Positions 45,485 through 54,162 of a DNA stretch of 64,000 bases are shown one piece after another. Location: NCBI RefSeq assembly GCF_017357425.1, contig NZ_CP014571.1, positions 4,402,001 to 4,466,000 on the forward strand, in the 5' to 3' direction. Source of the stretch: Arthrobacter sp. D5-1. GTDB lineage: Bacteria > Actinomycetota > Actinomycetes > Actinomycetales > Micrococcaceae. Every line of letters starts with the position of its first letter. Within the stretch, counting starts at the first letter, position 1. Below the pieces are notes generated by a model, which was not told the origin of the DNA, searched no databases, and was given only the letters and a program-made list of their open reading frames with translations. A program made the translations under genes and the position numbers.

Positions 45485-46212
45485 TTCTTTTCCATGCTTT
45501 CCTGGGGCACTTCATGGTTTCCGTCGGGTTCCACGAGGATGTTGTCGGCAACCTTCACCAGTTCCTCGCCAAATGTCTGCGCCTTCGCCTCGTCCAAGCG
45601 GTAGCTAGGCACCACGATGCTGAGGGCTGCCACTGTTCGGCCGCCGATCACAATGGGTGCGGCGACGGCCGTGATGTCGTCTTCAACGCCGCTCCGCACA
45701 ATCGCGTAGCCGCGGCCGTTCTGCCCGCCGGTCAGCACCTTGCCGGCGGCGGAGCCCTCCAGCGGGATGCTCCTGCCGACCCAGCTGGTGTGCCGGACAG
45801 AGCGGGTACCTTCTACGATGGCGATGTAGATTCCGGTGTCCCCAGCACCGGGAATGCTCAAGTAGCAGGATTCGCCCGTTTCAGCCACAAGCCGCTTCAT
45901 GTGCGGCGTGCAGAGCGACACCAGGGACTCCTGCCCCAAAGCCAGCGCTCCCAACTGAATGACACTTGCTCCCGGGCGGAAATTGCCCCCGGGATCCCGC
46001 GTCACGAATCCGCTGCCTTCGAGGGTTCGGAGGAGGCGGAGCGCGGTACTGGCTGACAGATCAACCACTCGCGCTGCGTCACTCAGGCTGATGGAGCCGT
46101 CAGTGCAGACTGCACTGAGGAGGGCCAATGCCCTCTCGACTGTTCGGGTGGAAGAATCCGCTGCCACTGCCTGACCTGCTTTCAAGTGGTCTACATCACC
46201 ATGTCTTGCCAC
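45481..46212 (-). CDS. IclR-family regulator of the urocanase/importer row
   Basis: 243 residues. The N-terminal winged helix contains TVERALALLSAVCTDGSISL and LSASTALRLLRTLEGSGFV. The C-terminal effector domain contains GESCYLSIPGAGDTGIYIA and GSAAGKVLTGGQ. It is shorter at the C-terminus than most relatives. The GTG start lacks a good ribosome binding site; an internal GTG 45 bases on, behind AGCAGG, is an alternative. It is the first gene of a minus-strand row of eight and faces the M20-hutF pair, so it is placed to control both transcripts. Confidence 0.9.
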   Translation of the reverse strand: MARHGDVDHLKAGQAVAADSSTRTVERALALLSAVCTDGSISLSDAARVVDLSASTALRLLRTLEGSGFVTRDPGGNFRPGASVIQLGALALGQESLVSLCTPHMKRLVAETGESCYLSIPGAGDTGIYIAIVEGTRSVRHTSWVGRSIPLEGSAAGKVLTGGQNGRGYAIVRSGVEDDITAVAAPIVIGGRTVAALSIVVPSYRLDEAKAQTFGEELVKVADNILVEPDGNHEVPQESMEKK

Positions 46213-46225
46213 TTAGTAAAAATCA

Positions 46226-46312
46226 ATTTTCATCAAATGGCAAGAGTTTTTTGAAAAATGAGAGACAGGGCCGGTTACATTACGCCGAATGCCCCGCAGG
46301 AGGGCGGGGCAT
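46226..46312. promoter_or_regulatory. Divergent control region with operator-like and hairpin elements
   Basis: An AT-rich inverted repeat (ATTTTCA, 46226-46232, with TGAAAAAT, 46252-46259) lies next to the IclR start and is a candidate operator. Further on ATGCCCCGC-AGGAGG-GCGGGGCAT (46289-46312) is a perfect hairpin whose loop is a ribosome-binding sequence. Outer TTACA and TGTAA words may extend the stem. It lies about 90 bases before the M20 gene. Confidence 0.5.
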
Positions 46313-46400
46313 GTTTCCGCGGTGTAAATACTCGCGCGAACCCTTGCCATGGGTTGGCATCTGGTTTTTACTTGGTGGCAGTCTTCAATCGGAGGAAAAC

Positions 46401-47600
46401 GTGGAAACCGTCAATCAACTCTTGTCCTCAATCCAGGATGTGGGCCGCGACGCGGTGCGCGGAGGATACTCAAGGGCCGTCTTCACGACGCCTGAACTGG
46501 ACCTCAGGCAGTGGTTCGTCGAACAAGCACAACACCGCGGCCTCGACGTCGAGACGGACCGCAACGGGATACTGTGGGCCTGGTGGGGCCAACCCCAAGA
46601 GGGCGCACTTGTCACTGGAAGCCACCTCGATTCAGTACCCGGCGGCGGAGCATTCGACGGACCTCTCGGCGTCGCCTCAGCATTGGCCGCCGTCGATATC
46701 CTCAAATCCCGGGGGTTCCAGCCCCCAAGGTCGCTGGCGGTCACCGTTTTTCCTGAAGAAGAAGGATCACGCTTTGGCGTTGCCTGCCTGGGATCGCGAC
46801 TCCTCACGGGTGCGATAGACACTGACAAGGCCCTGAACCTGCGGGACGTCAACGGTGACACCTTTGCCGACGTCGCCAGCGCCAACGGCTTGGATCCCCG
46901 TCACATGGGCCCGGATCCGGACGCCATGGCGCGCATCGGCGACTTCGTCGAACTCCACGTCGAACAAGGAAAGGGGCTGGGGCAGGAGGGCCCCGCCATC
47001 GCTGTAGGGAGTTCCATCCTGGGGCACGGTCGCTGGAAAATCAGTGTCAGCGGTCAAGGAAACCATGCCGGCACCACGCTTATGACGGACCGCGCCGACC
47101 CGATGGTCGCGGCCGCGCAGATCGTCCTCGCCATTCGCGAAACGGCAGCCAGGCAGCCGGACGCCCGAGCCACCGTAGGCCGCTTGACGCCGGTTCCAGG
47201 CGGAACCAACGTCATCGCTTCGCGCGTGGATCTTTGGCTGGACGCCCGTCATCCCGACGACGCCGTGACTGCTCAACTCATCGAGGGAATCTACCGTGCA
47301 GCCCAGGATGTCGCAGCCGCGGAAGGTTGCACCGTAACGCTGACGGAAGAGTCGTACAGCGACACTGTGCACTTTGATGCCGGCCTAAGCCGTCGCATCA
47401 CCGAGTTACTGCCAGGCGCACCCGTCCTGGCAACCGGCGCGGGGCACGACGCAGGTGTGCTGGCCGGCTACGTTCCCTCCGCCATGGTTTTTGTCCGCAA
47501 TCCCAGCGGCATTTCGCATTCACCGGAGGAATACGTGGCCGATGAGGACGCCTCAGCCGGCGCCGTCGCGCTCGCTGATGTTTTGGAGGGACTCCTGTGA
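46401..47600 (+). CDS. M20-family N-carbamoyl/N-formyl amino acid amidohydrolase
   Basis: 399 residues from GTG behind GGAGG; the open frame upstream carries no better site. It belongs to the allantoate amidohydrolase/N-carbamoyl-L-amino acid hydrolase branch of metallopeptidase family M20. Metal ligands appear in TGSHLDSVPGGGAFDGPLGV (His, Asp), VFPEEEGSRFG (Glu-Glu), VELHVEQGKGL (His) and ISHSPEEYV (His near the end). The dimerisation domain is central. Such enzymes release free amino acids from N-carbamoyl, or in hut clusters probably N-formyl, derivatives. Coupled to hutF (GTGA overlap), the product is most likely glutamate from N-formyl- or N-carbamoyl-glutamate. Confidence 0.9.
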   Translation: METVNQLLSSIQDVGRDAVRGGYSRAVFTTPELDLRQWFVEQAQHRGLDVETDRNGILWAWWGQPQEGALVTGSHLDSVPGGGAFDGPLGVASALAAVDILKSRGFQPPRSLAVTVFPEEEGSRFGVACLGSRLLTGAIDTDKALNLRDVNGDTFADVASANGLDPRHMGPDPDAMARIGDFVELHVEQGKGLGQEGPAIAVGSSILGHGRWKISVSGQGNHAGTTLMTDRADPMVAAAQIVLAIRETAARQPDARATVGRLTPVPGGTNVIASRVDLWLDARHPDDAVTAQLIEGIYRAAQDVAAAEGCTVTLTEESYSDTVHFDAGLSRRITELLPGAPVLATGAGHDAGVLAGYVPSAMVFVRNPSGISHSPEEYVADEDASAGAVALADVLEGLL

Positions 47601-48967
47601 ACGCCTTCTGGTGCGAGACCGCCATCACCACAAGCGACGACGGCAACAGCGACGGCGGCCGTAGACTTCCAGAGGTTGCCACCGGCGTACGTGTCGAAAC
47701 CAGCAATGGCCGCATCTCTGCCATCCACACCGGCGTTGAGCCCCTGCCCGGTGACACAACTCTGGCGGGCGTCGCCTTTCCCGCAGCAGCCAATGCGCAT
47801 TCCCACGCCTTCCACAGGATCCTTCGCGGAAGAACCCATGATGGACATGGAGATTTCTGGGTGTGGCGGGAGCAAATGTACCGGAGCGCGTCCGAGCTGA
47901 CTCCGGAGAAGTACCAGAAGCTTGCCACTGCCGTCTTCGCCGAAATGGTGGTCAGCGGATTCAGCAGCGTGGCCGAATTCCACTACGTTCATCACCAACC
48001 CGGAGGCACGCCCTATGCGGAGCCTCATGCCATGGAGCTGGCCCTTGCCCGGGCGGCCGCGTCTGCCGGGATCCGCCTGACCCTTCTGGACACGCTGTAT
48101 CTGACGGGCGGAATTGGCACCCCCCTGAGTCCCGACCAAGCTAGGTTCGGGGACGCGGATGCACAGGCCTGGCTGGACCGGCTGGCTTCCCTTCGGACTG
48201 CGATGGCAGAGGAGTTTCCGCCCGAAGTGGTGGGCGTCGGCGCTGCCCTGCATTCCGTCCGGGCGGTGCCGGAAGAGACCCTGAGGATCGTTGCCAAGCA
48301 TCTGCCCAGGGACATTCCGCTTCACATCCACCTGAGCGAACAACCCGCTGAAAATGACGCATGCATGGCGGCCTATGGCACCACTCCGACCGGACTCTTG
48401 GAACGCCACGGCCTCTTGTCTTCCAGACTTTCAGCTGTCCATTCCACCCACTTGACCCAGGAAGACATAGCGTTGCTCGGCGGAGCATCCACCACCGTGG
48501 TGATGTGTCCGAGCACGGAAGCCGATCTCGCAGATGGGATCGGCCCTGCCCGGGAACTCTGCGACGCCGGAGCCACCATCGCCCTGGGCACTGATCAGCA
48601 TGCAGTGATCGACCCCTGGATTGAAATGCGCACCTTGGAACATGGGGAACGGCTGGGCAGCGGGCAGCGCGGAAGGTTTTCGCCCGGGGAACTGCTGGGC
48701 GCGGCCACTGAAGGAGCCACTCGTTCCATGGCCACCCCCGTAGCCCCGCAGGCCCTTCAAGTGGGTGGGGTCTGCGACATCATGATCATCAACCCCGCCT
48801 CCACCCGGACCGCGGGATCCCGGCCCATGCAACTGGCTTTCAGTGCGACGGCGAGTGATGTCACGCAGGTAGTCATCGGTGGCGAACTGATCGCCTCGAC
48901 CGGGGTGCACGCACGCCTTGGGGCTCCAGGGGCCCTCCTGACTGAAGCACTTAAGGAGTTCTCCTAA
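47597..48967 (+). CDS. hutF: Formimidoylglutamate deiminase
   Basis: A 456-residue metal-dependent amidohydrolase that turns N-formimino-L-glutamate into N-formyl-L-glutamate and ammonia. Zinc ligands and active-site stretches are present: AANAHSHAFHRILRGRT, HIHLSEQPAEN, AVHSTHLTQEDIALL, VVMCPSTEADLADGIGP and LGTDQHAVIDPWIEMRTLEH. The GTG start overlaps the M20 gene. The pair provides the last two steps of five-step histidine degradation with M20 in the place of HutG. The first steps in this window are only partly covered, because HutI and a normal HutH are missing. Confidence 0.92.
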   Translation: MNAFWCETAITTSDDGNSDGGRRLPEVATGVRVETSNGRISAIHTGVEPLPGDTTLAGVAFPAAANAHSHAFHRILRGRTHDGHGDFWVWREQMYRSASELTPEKYQKLATAVFAEMVVSGFSSVAEFHYVHHQPGGTPYAEPHAMELALARAAASAGIRLTLLDTLYLTGGIGTPLSPDQARFGDADAQAWLDRLASLRTAMAEEFPPEVVGVGAALHSVRAVPEETLRIVAKHLPRDIPLHIHLSEQPAENDACMAAYGTTPTGLLERHGLLSSRLSAVHSTHLTQEDIALLGGASTTVVMCPSTEADLADGIGPARELCDAGATIALGTDQHAVIDPWIEMRTLEHGERLGSGQRGRFSPGELLGAATEGATRSMATPVAPQALQVGGVCDIMIINPASTRTAGSRPMQLAFSATASDVTQVVIGGELIASTGVHARLGAPGALLTEALKEFS

Positions 48968-48991
48968 CGCCGCCGGTACGTCCGGAAGGTG

Positions 48992-49040
48992 GCGACGGCG
49001 GGGCGTCATTTAGCCCCATAAGGGGACGGCCCGTCGTCGC
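48992..49040. terminator. Terminator-like hairpin after hutF, within a 333-base gap
   Basis: GCGACGGCGGGGCG pairs with CGGCCCGTCGTCGC (two mismatches), with a CCCC-ATAA-GGGG tip. It starts 24 bases after the hutF stop. The rest of the gap to the sugar porter holds no gene. It contains a perfect inverted repeat CGTCGG-AACAG-CCGACG (49238-49254), a candidate operator about 47 bases before the porter start. Confidence 0.65.
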
Positions 49041-49300
49041 GCATTGCGTTCAAGTAGTTCCGCCAATAGCGCCCTTTTTCGGACCAAAGGGCACTCGGAG
49101 GAGCCGCCCAGCAAACACACAGCCACCAAACAGACGCACATACGTTAATTATCTGAATGCATGTCACGTCGGTCACTTGACTGGAACTGGAGCGATATGA
49201 CGTGCCACACTGTGTAGCGCGAGTGCACCGGCGTCCCCGTCGGAACAGCCGACGACGTCCCGCACCTCGCTCCCACAACACCATTCCCCAAGGGAGACCC

Positions 49301-50770
49301 ATGTCCAGTTCCAGCACCGAAGGCGCGCCCCCCGTTTCGCGGAAAGTGATCGGCCTGGCCGTCGCCGGCGCGGTGGGCGGTTTCCTCTTCGGCTTCGATT
49401 CCTCCGTGGTCAACGGCGCCGTGGACGCGATGGCGGACGAGTTCGTCATGAGCGAGGCACTAACCGGCTTCGCCGTTGCTGTTGCGTTGCTGGGGTGCGC
49501 CGCCGGCGCCTATTTTGCCGGCAAGATCGCCGACCGCTACGGACGCATCCCGGCTATGAAGATCGGCGCCCTGCTCTTCCTGGTGAGCGCCGTCGGCACG
49601 GGCCTCGCCTTCAGCGTATGGGACCTGATTTTCTGGCGGCTCGTCGGCGGTCTGGGCATCGGCCTTGCCTCGGTCATTGCTCCCGCCTACATCTCCGAGA
49701 TTTCGCCCCGCCACGTGCGCGGGCGTCTGGCTTCGCTCCAGCAGCTCGCCATCACCACAGGCATCTTCGCTGCGCTGCTCTCTGACGCAGTTCTTGCCAA
49801 CTCGGCAGGCGGCGCCGGCGGCACACTGTGGCTTGGTATCGAGGCGTGGCGTTGGATGTTTATCGCCTGTGCCCTTCCGGCGGCCGTCTACGGCTGGATC
49901 GCTTACCGTTTGCCCGAGTCCCCTCACTTCCTGGTGCTCAACGGCAAGGAAGACCAGGCCCGTACCATCTTCAACAATCTGATCCCCGGCGACGACATCG
50001 AGCGGCACATCCGCGAGATCCGCGAATCCATCCAGCAGGAAAAGCTGTCCACCAAGAAGGGCTCCCTGCGCGGCAACAGGTTCGGCCTGCTTCCAGTCGT
50101 GTGGATCGGCATCATCCTATCCGTGCTGCAGCAGTTCGTCGGCATCAACGTCATCTTCTACTACTCCACTACGCTGTGGAAGGCTGTCGGGTTCCAGGAA
50201 AAGGACTCCCTCACGATCTCCGTCGCCACATCCGTGACCAACATCCTGGTGACCCTCGTGGCTATCGCTTTAGTGGACCGCATTGGACGACGACCCATCC
50301 TGCTCACCGGCTCCATCGGCATGGCTGCTTCCTTGGGCGTCATGGCGCTGGCCTTCTCTTCGGCAACCGGTTCCGGCTCGGAGATTACTCTTCCCGGCGC
50401 TTGGGGCCCTGTTGCCCTGGTTGCCGCCAACGTGTTCGTGATCAGCTTCGGCGCCTCGTGGGGTCCGCTCGTGTGGGTGCTGTTGGGTGAGATCTTCCCA
50501 TCCCGCATCCGCGCCCGCGCACTCGGCCTTGCTGCCGCCGCTCAGTGGATCGCGAACTTCGCCATTACGCTCAGCTTCCCCATCATGGCAGCAGGTTCAC
50601 TCCCCCTGACGTACGCCATGTACGCTGCGTTCGCTGCGGCGTCGTTCTTCTTTGTAATGTTCAAGGTCCCTGAGACGAACGGCATGTCGCTGGAGCAGGC
50701 CGAAACGTTGTTCGTTCCCAAAGGCGCGCCAGTGGCGCCGTTGCCTGTCGCTTCCGACGAACCCAAATAG
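49301..50770 (+). CDS. Sugar porter family MFS transporter
   Basis: A 489-residue, twelve-segment sugar/proton symporter. Sugar porter marks are AGAVGGFLFGFDSSVVNGAVD at the first segment (spread over residues 17-37), KIADRYGRIPAMKI, the PAYISEISPRHVRGRLASL stretch, RLPESPHFLVLNGK at the end of the sixth segment, and QQFVGINVIFYYST in the seventh. The end (VPETNGMSLEQAE) is also typical. GGGAGA precedes the ATG. It is a single-gene unit with its own terminator; the sugar (xylose, galactose, glucose, inositol) cannot be told. Confidence 0.93.
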   Translation: MSSSSTEGAPPVSRKVIGLAVAGAVGGFLFGFDSSVVNGAVDAMADEFVMSEALTGFAVAVALLGCAAGAYFAGKIADRYGRIPAMKIGALLFLVSAVGTGLAFSVWDLIFWRLVGGLGIGLASVIAPAYISEISPRHVRGRLASLQQLAITTGIFAALLSDAVLANSAGGAGGTLWLGIEAWRWMFIACALPAAVYGWIAYRLPESPHFLVLNGKEDQARTIFNNLIPGDDIERHIREIRESIQQEKLSTKKGSLRGNRFGLLPVVWIGIILSVLQQFVGINVIFYYSTTLWKAVGFQEKDSLTISVATSVTNILVTLVAIALVDRIGRRPILLTGSIGMAASLGVMALAFSSATGSGSEITLPGAWGPVALVAANVFVISFGASWGPLVWVLLGEIFPSRIRARALGLAAAAQWIANFAITLSFPIMAAGSLPLTYAMYAAFAAASFFFVMFKVPETNGMSLEQAETLFVPKGAPVAPLPVASDEPK

Positions 50771-50777
50771 ACGCACA

Positions 50778-50810
50778 AAAGGCCCGGCGGATTGATTCCG
50801 CCGGGCCTTT
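50778..50810. terminator. Terminator after the sugar porter gene
   Basis: AAAGGCCCGGCGGA pairs perfectly with TCCGCCGGGCCTTT around a 5-base loop. It is seven bases past the stop codon and also faces the end of the leftward MFS gene, so it is probably bidirectional. Confidence 0.9.
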
Positions 50811-50843
50811 CCGTGTCTGGGATTTTCGTTGAGGCGCAGGCCA

Positions 50844-52082
50844 CTACACGAGGTGTGGCTCGTGCGATGTCAGGTACCCGCGACCACTGACGGAGATGAC
50901 GATCGCGATCACCATGGCCAGCGCGCCGGCAAAGAACGGAACCTGCGGTCCGAAGTGCTCACCGAGCTGCGCAGCCGCGAAGGGAGCCAGTGCACCGCCC
51001 ATCCAGCGCACAAAGTTGTAGCCCGCGGAAGCAACCGGACGTGGCGAATCAGAAACGCCCATGGCCAGTTCCGTGTAGACCGTATTGTTGATGCCCAGCA
51101 GGGCACCCGCCACGATGACAAGCACGACGACGGTTGTCACCGACTGCCCCGCAGCAAGTCCCAGCCCGATCAGGTCAAGCATGAGGACAGCCAGCGTGCC
51201 GGTCAGGACCTTCACGGCGCCAAAGCGCTTCTGCAGAACGGGAGCAACGAATACCGAGAATACGGCGACTGCGACACCCCATCCGAAGAACACTCCCCCA
51301 ATTCCGTAAGCGTCCATGCCCAGGATGAAGGGTGTGAAGGCAAGAATGGTGAAGAACCCGTAGTTGTAGAAGAGCGCACTGGCTGCTGTGGTGCGGAGTC
51401 CTTTGTGGCCCAATGCCAGGAGCGGGTCACGCAAGCGGGACTTCTTTGCCGGGGCGGGCGTCTTTGGCAGGAGGGCCAGAAGTGCCACGAGGGCTGCCGC
51501 CATGAGGACCGCGGTACCAAAGAACGGGGCGCGCCACTGCCACCCGCCCAGGAGCGCGCCCAACAGTGGGCCGAGCGAGATACCCAGGCCCAGGGCTGCT
51601 TCGTAAAGGATGATGGCCGTACCGGTTCCACCGCTGGCCACACCGACGATCACGGCAAGGGCTGTCGCAACGAACAGGGCATTACCGAGACCCCAGCCGG
51701 CACGGAACCCGACCAATTGTTCAACGCTGCCGGAAAAGCCGGACAACGATGCGAACACCACGATGATAGCCAGGCCGATCAGCAGCGTTTTCTTGCCACC
51801 GATCCTTGACGACACGAAACCACTGATCAACATGGCGATGGCCGTCACCAGGAAGTAGCTGGTGAACAGCAGCGACACTTCACTGGTGGACGCCTCAAGG
51901 TTTTTGGCAATTGCCGGCAGGATGGGGTCCACCAGGCCGATGCCCATGAAGGCAAAAACGGCGGCGAGCGCGGTGGCCCACACGGCCTTTGGCTGCTTGA
52001 GGAAGGAGGCTTTTTCAGCCTCCAGCGTGGTTTCGAGGGTTGTTTCGGCGCTTGCTGAAGCGTCAGCCAACTGGCGTGACAT
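50844..52082 (-). CDS. DHA1-type MFS exporter under MarR control
   Basis: 412 residues with twelve membrane segments. Marks are FAFMGIGLVDPILPAIAKNL in the first segment and SSRIGGKKTLLIGLAI in the first loop. The exporter motif GLGISLGPLLGALLGG lies near residue 165. DHA1 members pump out drugs or small metabolites. It lies directly downstream of a MarR gene, about 47 bases away in the same direction, and shares its operator. The pair is a classical stress- or drug-inducible efflux unit. The substrate is unknown. Confidence 0.9.
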   Translation of the reverse strand: MSRQLADASASAETTLETTLEAEKASFLKQPKAVWATALAAVFAFMGIGLVDPILPAIAKNLEASTSEVSLLFTSYFLVTAIAMLISGFVSSRIGGKKTLLIGLAIIVVFASLSGFSGSVEQLVGFRAGWGLGNALFVATALAVIVGVASGGTGTAIILYEAALGLGISLGPLLGALLGGWQWRAPFFGTAVLMAAALVALLALLPKTPAPAKKSRLRDPLLALGHKGLRTTAASALFYNYGFFTILAFTPFILGMDAYGIGGVFFGWGVAVAVFSVFVAPVLQKRFGAVKVLTGTLAVLMLDLIGLGLAAGQSVTTVVVLVIVAGALLGINNTVYTELAMGVSDSPRPVASAGYNFVRWMGGALAPFAAAQLGEHFGPQVPFFAGALAMVIAIVISVSGRGYLTSHEPHLV

Positions 52083-52129
52083 TCAATGGCTCCTTGTCGG
52101 TGCTGGTTTTCTGGTGGTGCTGGATTTTC

Positions 52130-52570
52130 TTAGTTCTGGAACGAGCTGTTGAGCTTGGCGATCACGGGCAATGCCGAGGCGAGACGCTCGATTTCCTCAC
52201 TGCTGAGGTCCTGAAGCAGTTCGGCCACCATGGCGTTGCGCCGCTGATTGGCAGACTCGACGGCGGACGCCCCGGCTTCGGTGATGACCACCTGGACTGC
52301 TCGCGAATCGTCCGGATCCTGCTGGCGGGTGACCAGGCCGGTTCGCTCAAGCTTGATGATTTGCTCGGTGGCGCTGGGGACCTTGATGCCCAGGTTCTTG
52401 GCGACGTCGCCCACTCGGAGGCCACCGTCGGAGATCATGGACAGCAGGCTGAGCTGCGCGGCGGTAAGGTCGCCTTCAGGATCGAGGCGGCGGAACATGT
52501 AGACGCCGAGTCGTAGTGACTCGCGAAATTCCTGTGCGAGATCAAGTAACCGGGGATCAAAAGAACTCAT
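52130..52570 (-). CDS. MarR-family transcriptional regulator
   Basis: 146 residues with the MarR winged helix: LTAAQLSLLSMISDGGLRVG, NLGIKVPSATEQIIKLERTG and the wing TRQQDPDDSRAVQVVITEAG with the conserved Asp-x-Arg. Flanking helices form the dimer. Two palindromes begin three bases upstream of its start codon, which is strong evidence for autorepression. The exporter gene follows in the same direction. Confidence 0.93.
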   Translation of the reverse strand: MSSFDPRLLDLAQEFRESLRLGVYMFRRLDPEGDLTAAQLSLLSMISDGGLRVGDVAKNLGIKVPSATEQIIKLERTGLVTRQQDPDDSRAVQVVITEAGASAVESANQRRNAMVAELLQDLSSEEIERLASALPVIAKLNSSFQN

Positions 52571-52572
52571 AT

Positions 52573-52601
52573 TTAGGCATCCTAATAGTTAGGTAACCTA
52601 A
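52573..52601. promoter_or_regulatory. Double MarR operator
   Basis: TTAGG-CAT-CCTAA and TTAGGT-A-ACCTAA lie 16 bases centre to centre, directly in front of the marR start. Perfect half-sites and the short distance fit a repressor that blocks the promoter and the start. The stop codon of the neighbouring HNH gene lies inside the second site. Confidence 0.8.
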
Positions 52602-54055
52602 GAGTCAATACAGTGGTCTGCTTGAGCCAAATTCTCCCGCCCAGCCCCGGATTCGAAGTCCGGCAACTTCACTGATCGGCTGTGCCCTGGGAGGGGCGGC
52701 GCTGTTGATCGGTAGCTATGCCCTGTTGGCGTGCTGATTTCCAACGTGTGGACGTCGCCAGGCAACTGCTGCGCCGCCCAGCCAGGGTTTTCCTTGGTGT
52801 GGTTGCAGGCTTCGCAGAGTCCCGCACTGTTGGTCACGGTGGTAGTGCCACCGGATTGCCAAGGGACGATGTGATCGATATGCCTAATGGGCGCGTCGCA
52901 GTAGGGCGTGCGGCAGGTATCGTCCCGGACTTCGATGAAACGCCTCAACCTAGGGGGAAAGAGCCGCGCCTTGGAGTCCATGGTGATGAGCTCCCCTGTG
53001 GACGGCACCGTGTAGAGGCGGCGAAGCCAGACAGTGAACTCCGGATCCTTCGTTGGCGGCGGACTATCGCCCGTTGCAGACGGCCACCCCCCACGGGACT
53101 CGTCCGACGCGGCTGTTCCGGCGCCAACCAAGGCTCTCGCCCATGCCGCCGGGACGATTCCGTAGCCCTTGAGACGGGCTGGCTCACTGTCCCCCTGCAA
53201 AAGCGTGCGGTCCGTCATGATGATCTCGAGGTCGACTCCACTGATTCCGCCGCGCCTGCCGGTAATGCGTTCGACGAGGGTATCTGCCATGACTTGGCCT
53301 CTGTTCCGTGATTCACCAGCGGAACGCACAGAATCTGCCTTCCGGGTGAGCGCAGCATAGACGGCAACCCCATGGGCGACCGGAAGCAGGGCGGTCAAAT
53401 ACGTCATGGCATCCGGCGCGGGGCGCAGGCTGACGTTCCGCTCCGTGGCAGCCTGGCTGGCGCGCTGGGCAACAGTTCGGGGATCGCGCCGATAAGCGGC
53501 GGCTTTCGCTGCGGCGATGAGGGTTTTGTCGCCGACACCGTCGAAGGTGCCTGCGTCAGGTGCGAGTTCCTCGTCCACGGCGCGCCGATCTTCCAAGGAG
53601 AGGCAGGCTGTCTCTTTCACGAGCAAAGTGGCGCGCCATTCATTGAGCTGTCCGGATTCCAACGCAGCCATGGTGCGCGGCATCTCCGTCACCAACGCCT
53701 TCGCCAACCCAAGGAGACGTGAGCCCCGGCTTGGTGATTCGCGACGCGCCAACGCTACCTGCGCCCCTGTGCCCTGCCCTTGCTCGGAGATGGGAATGCC
53801 GGCCGACGCTTGCTCGCGGCGCTGCGCGAGGTCGAAGGCTACGGCCGCCCTGGCCTGGACACTTGCGATAGCGGACTTCATATCCTCCAAACCACGCAGT
53901 TGGTCAATCAGCTCACCGCTGCTCGACCCGAGGCAAAGAGCCTTCAGCAGCCCCGTGAGGGCGGAGACACTGGGCACGGAGCCGTCAGAGCGAAACCCCA
54001 ACAGCAGGGCATGTGCGTCCGAATCAATCGCTGGCCGCTCACGAATCTTCTCCAT
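52598..54055 (-). CDS. DUF222 and HNH endonuclease domain protein
   Basis: About 485 residues. The N-terminal two thirds is DUF222 (13E12 repeat family), with VQARAAVAFDLAQRR and LNEWRATLLVKETACL. The C-terminus has an HNH nuclease fold: CRTPYCDAPIRHIDHIVPWQ, NSAGLCEACNHTKENPGW, with the paired Cys and the catalytic His-Ile-Asp-His. These proteins are multi-copy in actinobacteria; their biological role is unsettled, with restriction or mobile-element functions suspected. GGAAGAG precedes the chosen ATG; another ATG lies 33 bases upstream without such a site. The last codons overlap the marR operator. Confidence 0.9.
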   Translation of the reverse strand: MEKIRERPAIDSDAHALLLGFRSDGSVPSVSALTGLLKALCLGSSSGELIDQLRGLEDMKSAIASVQARAAVAFDLAQRREQASAGIPISEQGQGTGAQVALARRESPSRGSRLLGLAKALVTEMPRTMAALESGQLNEWRATLLVKETACLSLEDRRAVDEELAPDAGTFDGVGDKTLIAAAKAAAYRRDPRTVAQRASQAATERNVSLRPAPDAMTYLTALLPVAHGVAVYAALTRKADSVRSAGESRNRGQVMADTLVERITGRRGGISGVDLEIIMTDRTLLQGDSEPARLKGYGIVPAAWARALVGAGTAASDESRGGWPSATGDSPPPTKDPEFTVWLRRLYTVPSTGELITMDSKARLFPPRLRRFIEVRDDTCRTPYCDAPIRHIDHIVPWQSGGTTTVTNSAGLCEACNHTKENPGWAAQQLPGDVHTLEISTPTGHSYRSTAPPLPGHSRSVKLPDFESGAGRENLAQADHCIDS

Positions 54056-54162
54056 GGCCCAACTCTTCCAGCGGGCTACGGGCGCCATAAGGCCGAAATC
54101 TCCCTATGTGGAAAACAACCGCATCCCGGGTCCAGCAAACTACCGCAGGCGCGCGTCACCCC

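Noticed and set aside
49006..49449. A leftward 147-codon frame in the hutF-sugar porter gap
   Set aside because: Most of it lies opposite the porter gene or in the hairpin-rich gap, with no family or ribosome binding site.
52598..54055. DUF222-HNH protein as a mark of a prophage or transposon
   Set aside because: No integrase, transposase, terminal repeat or change in base composition accompanies it. Such genes are common in actinobacterial chromosomes.
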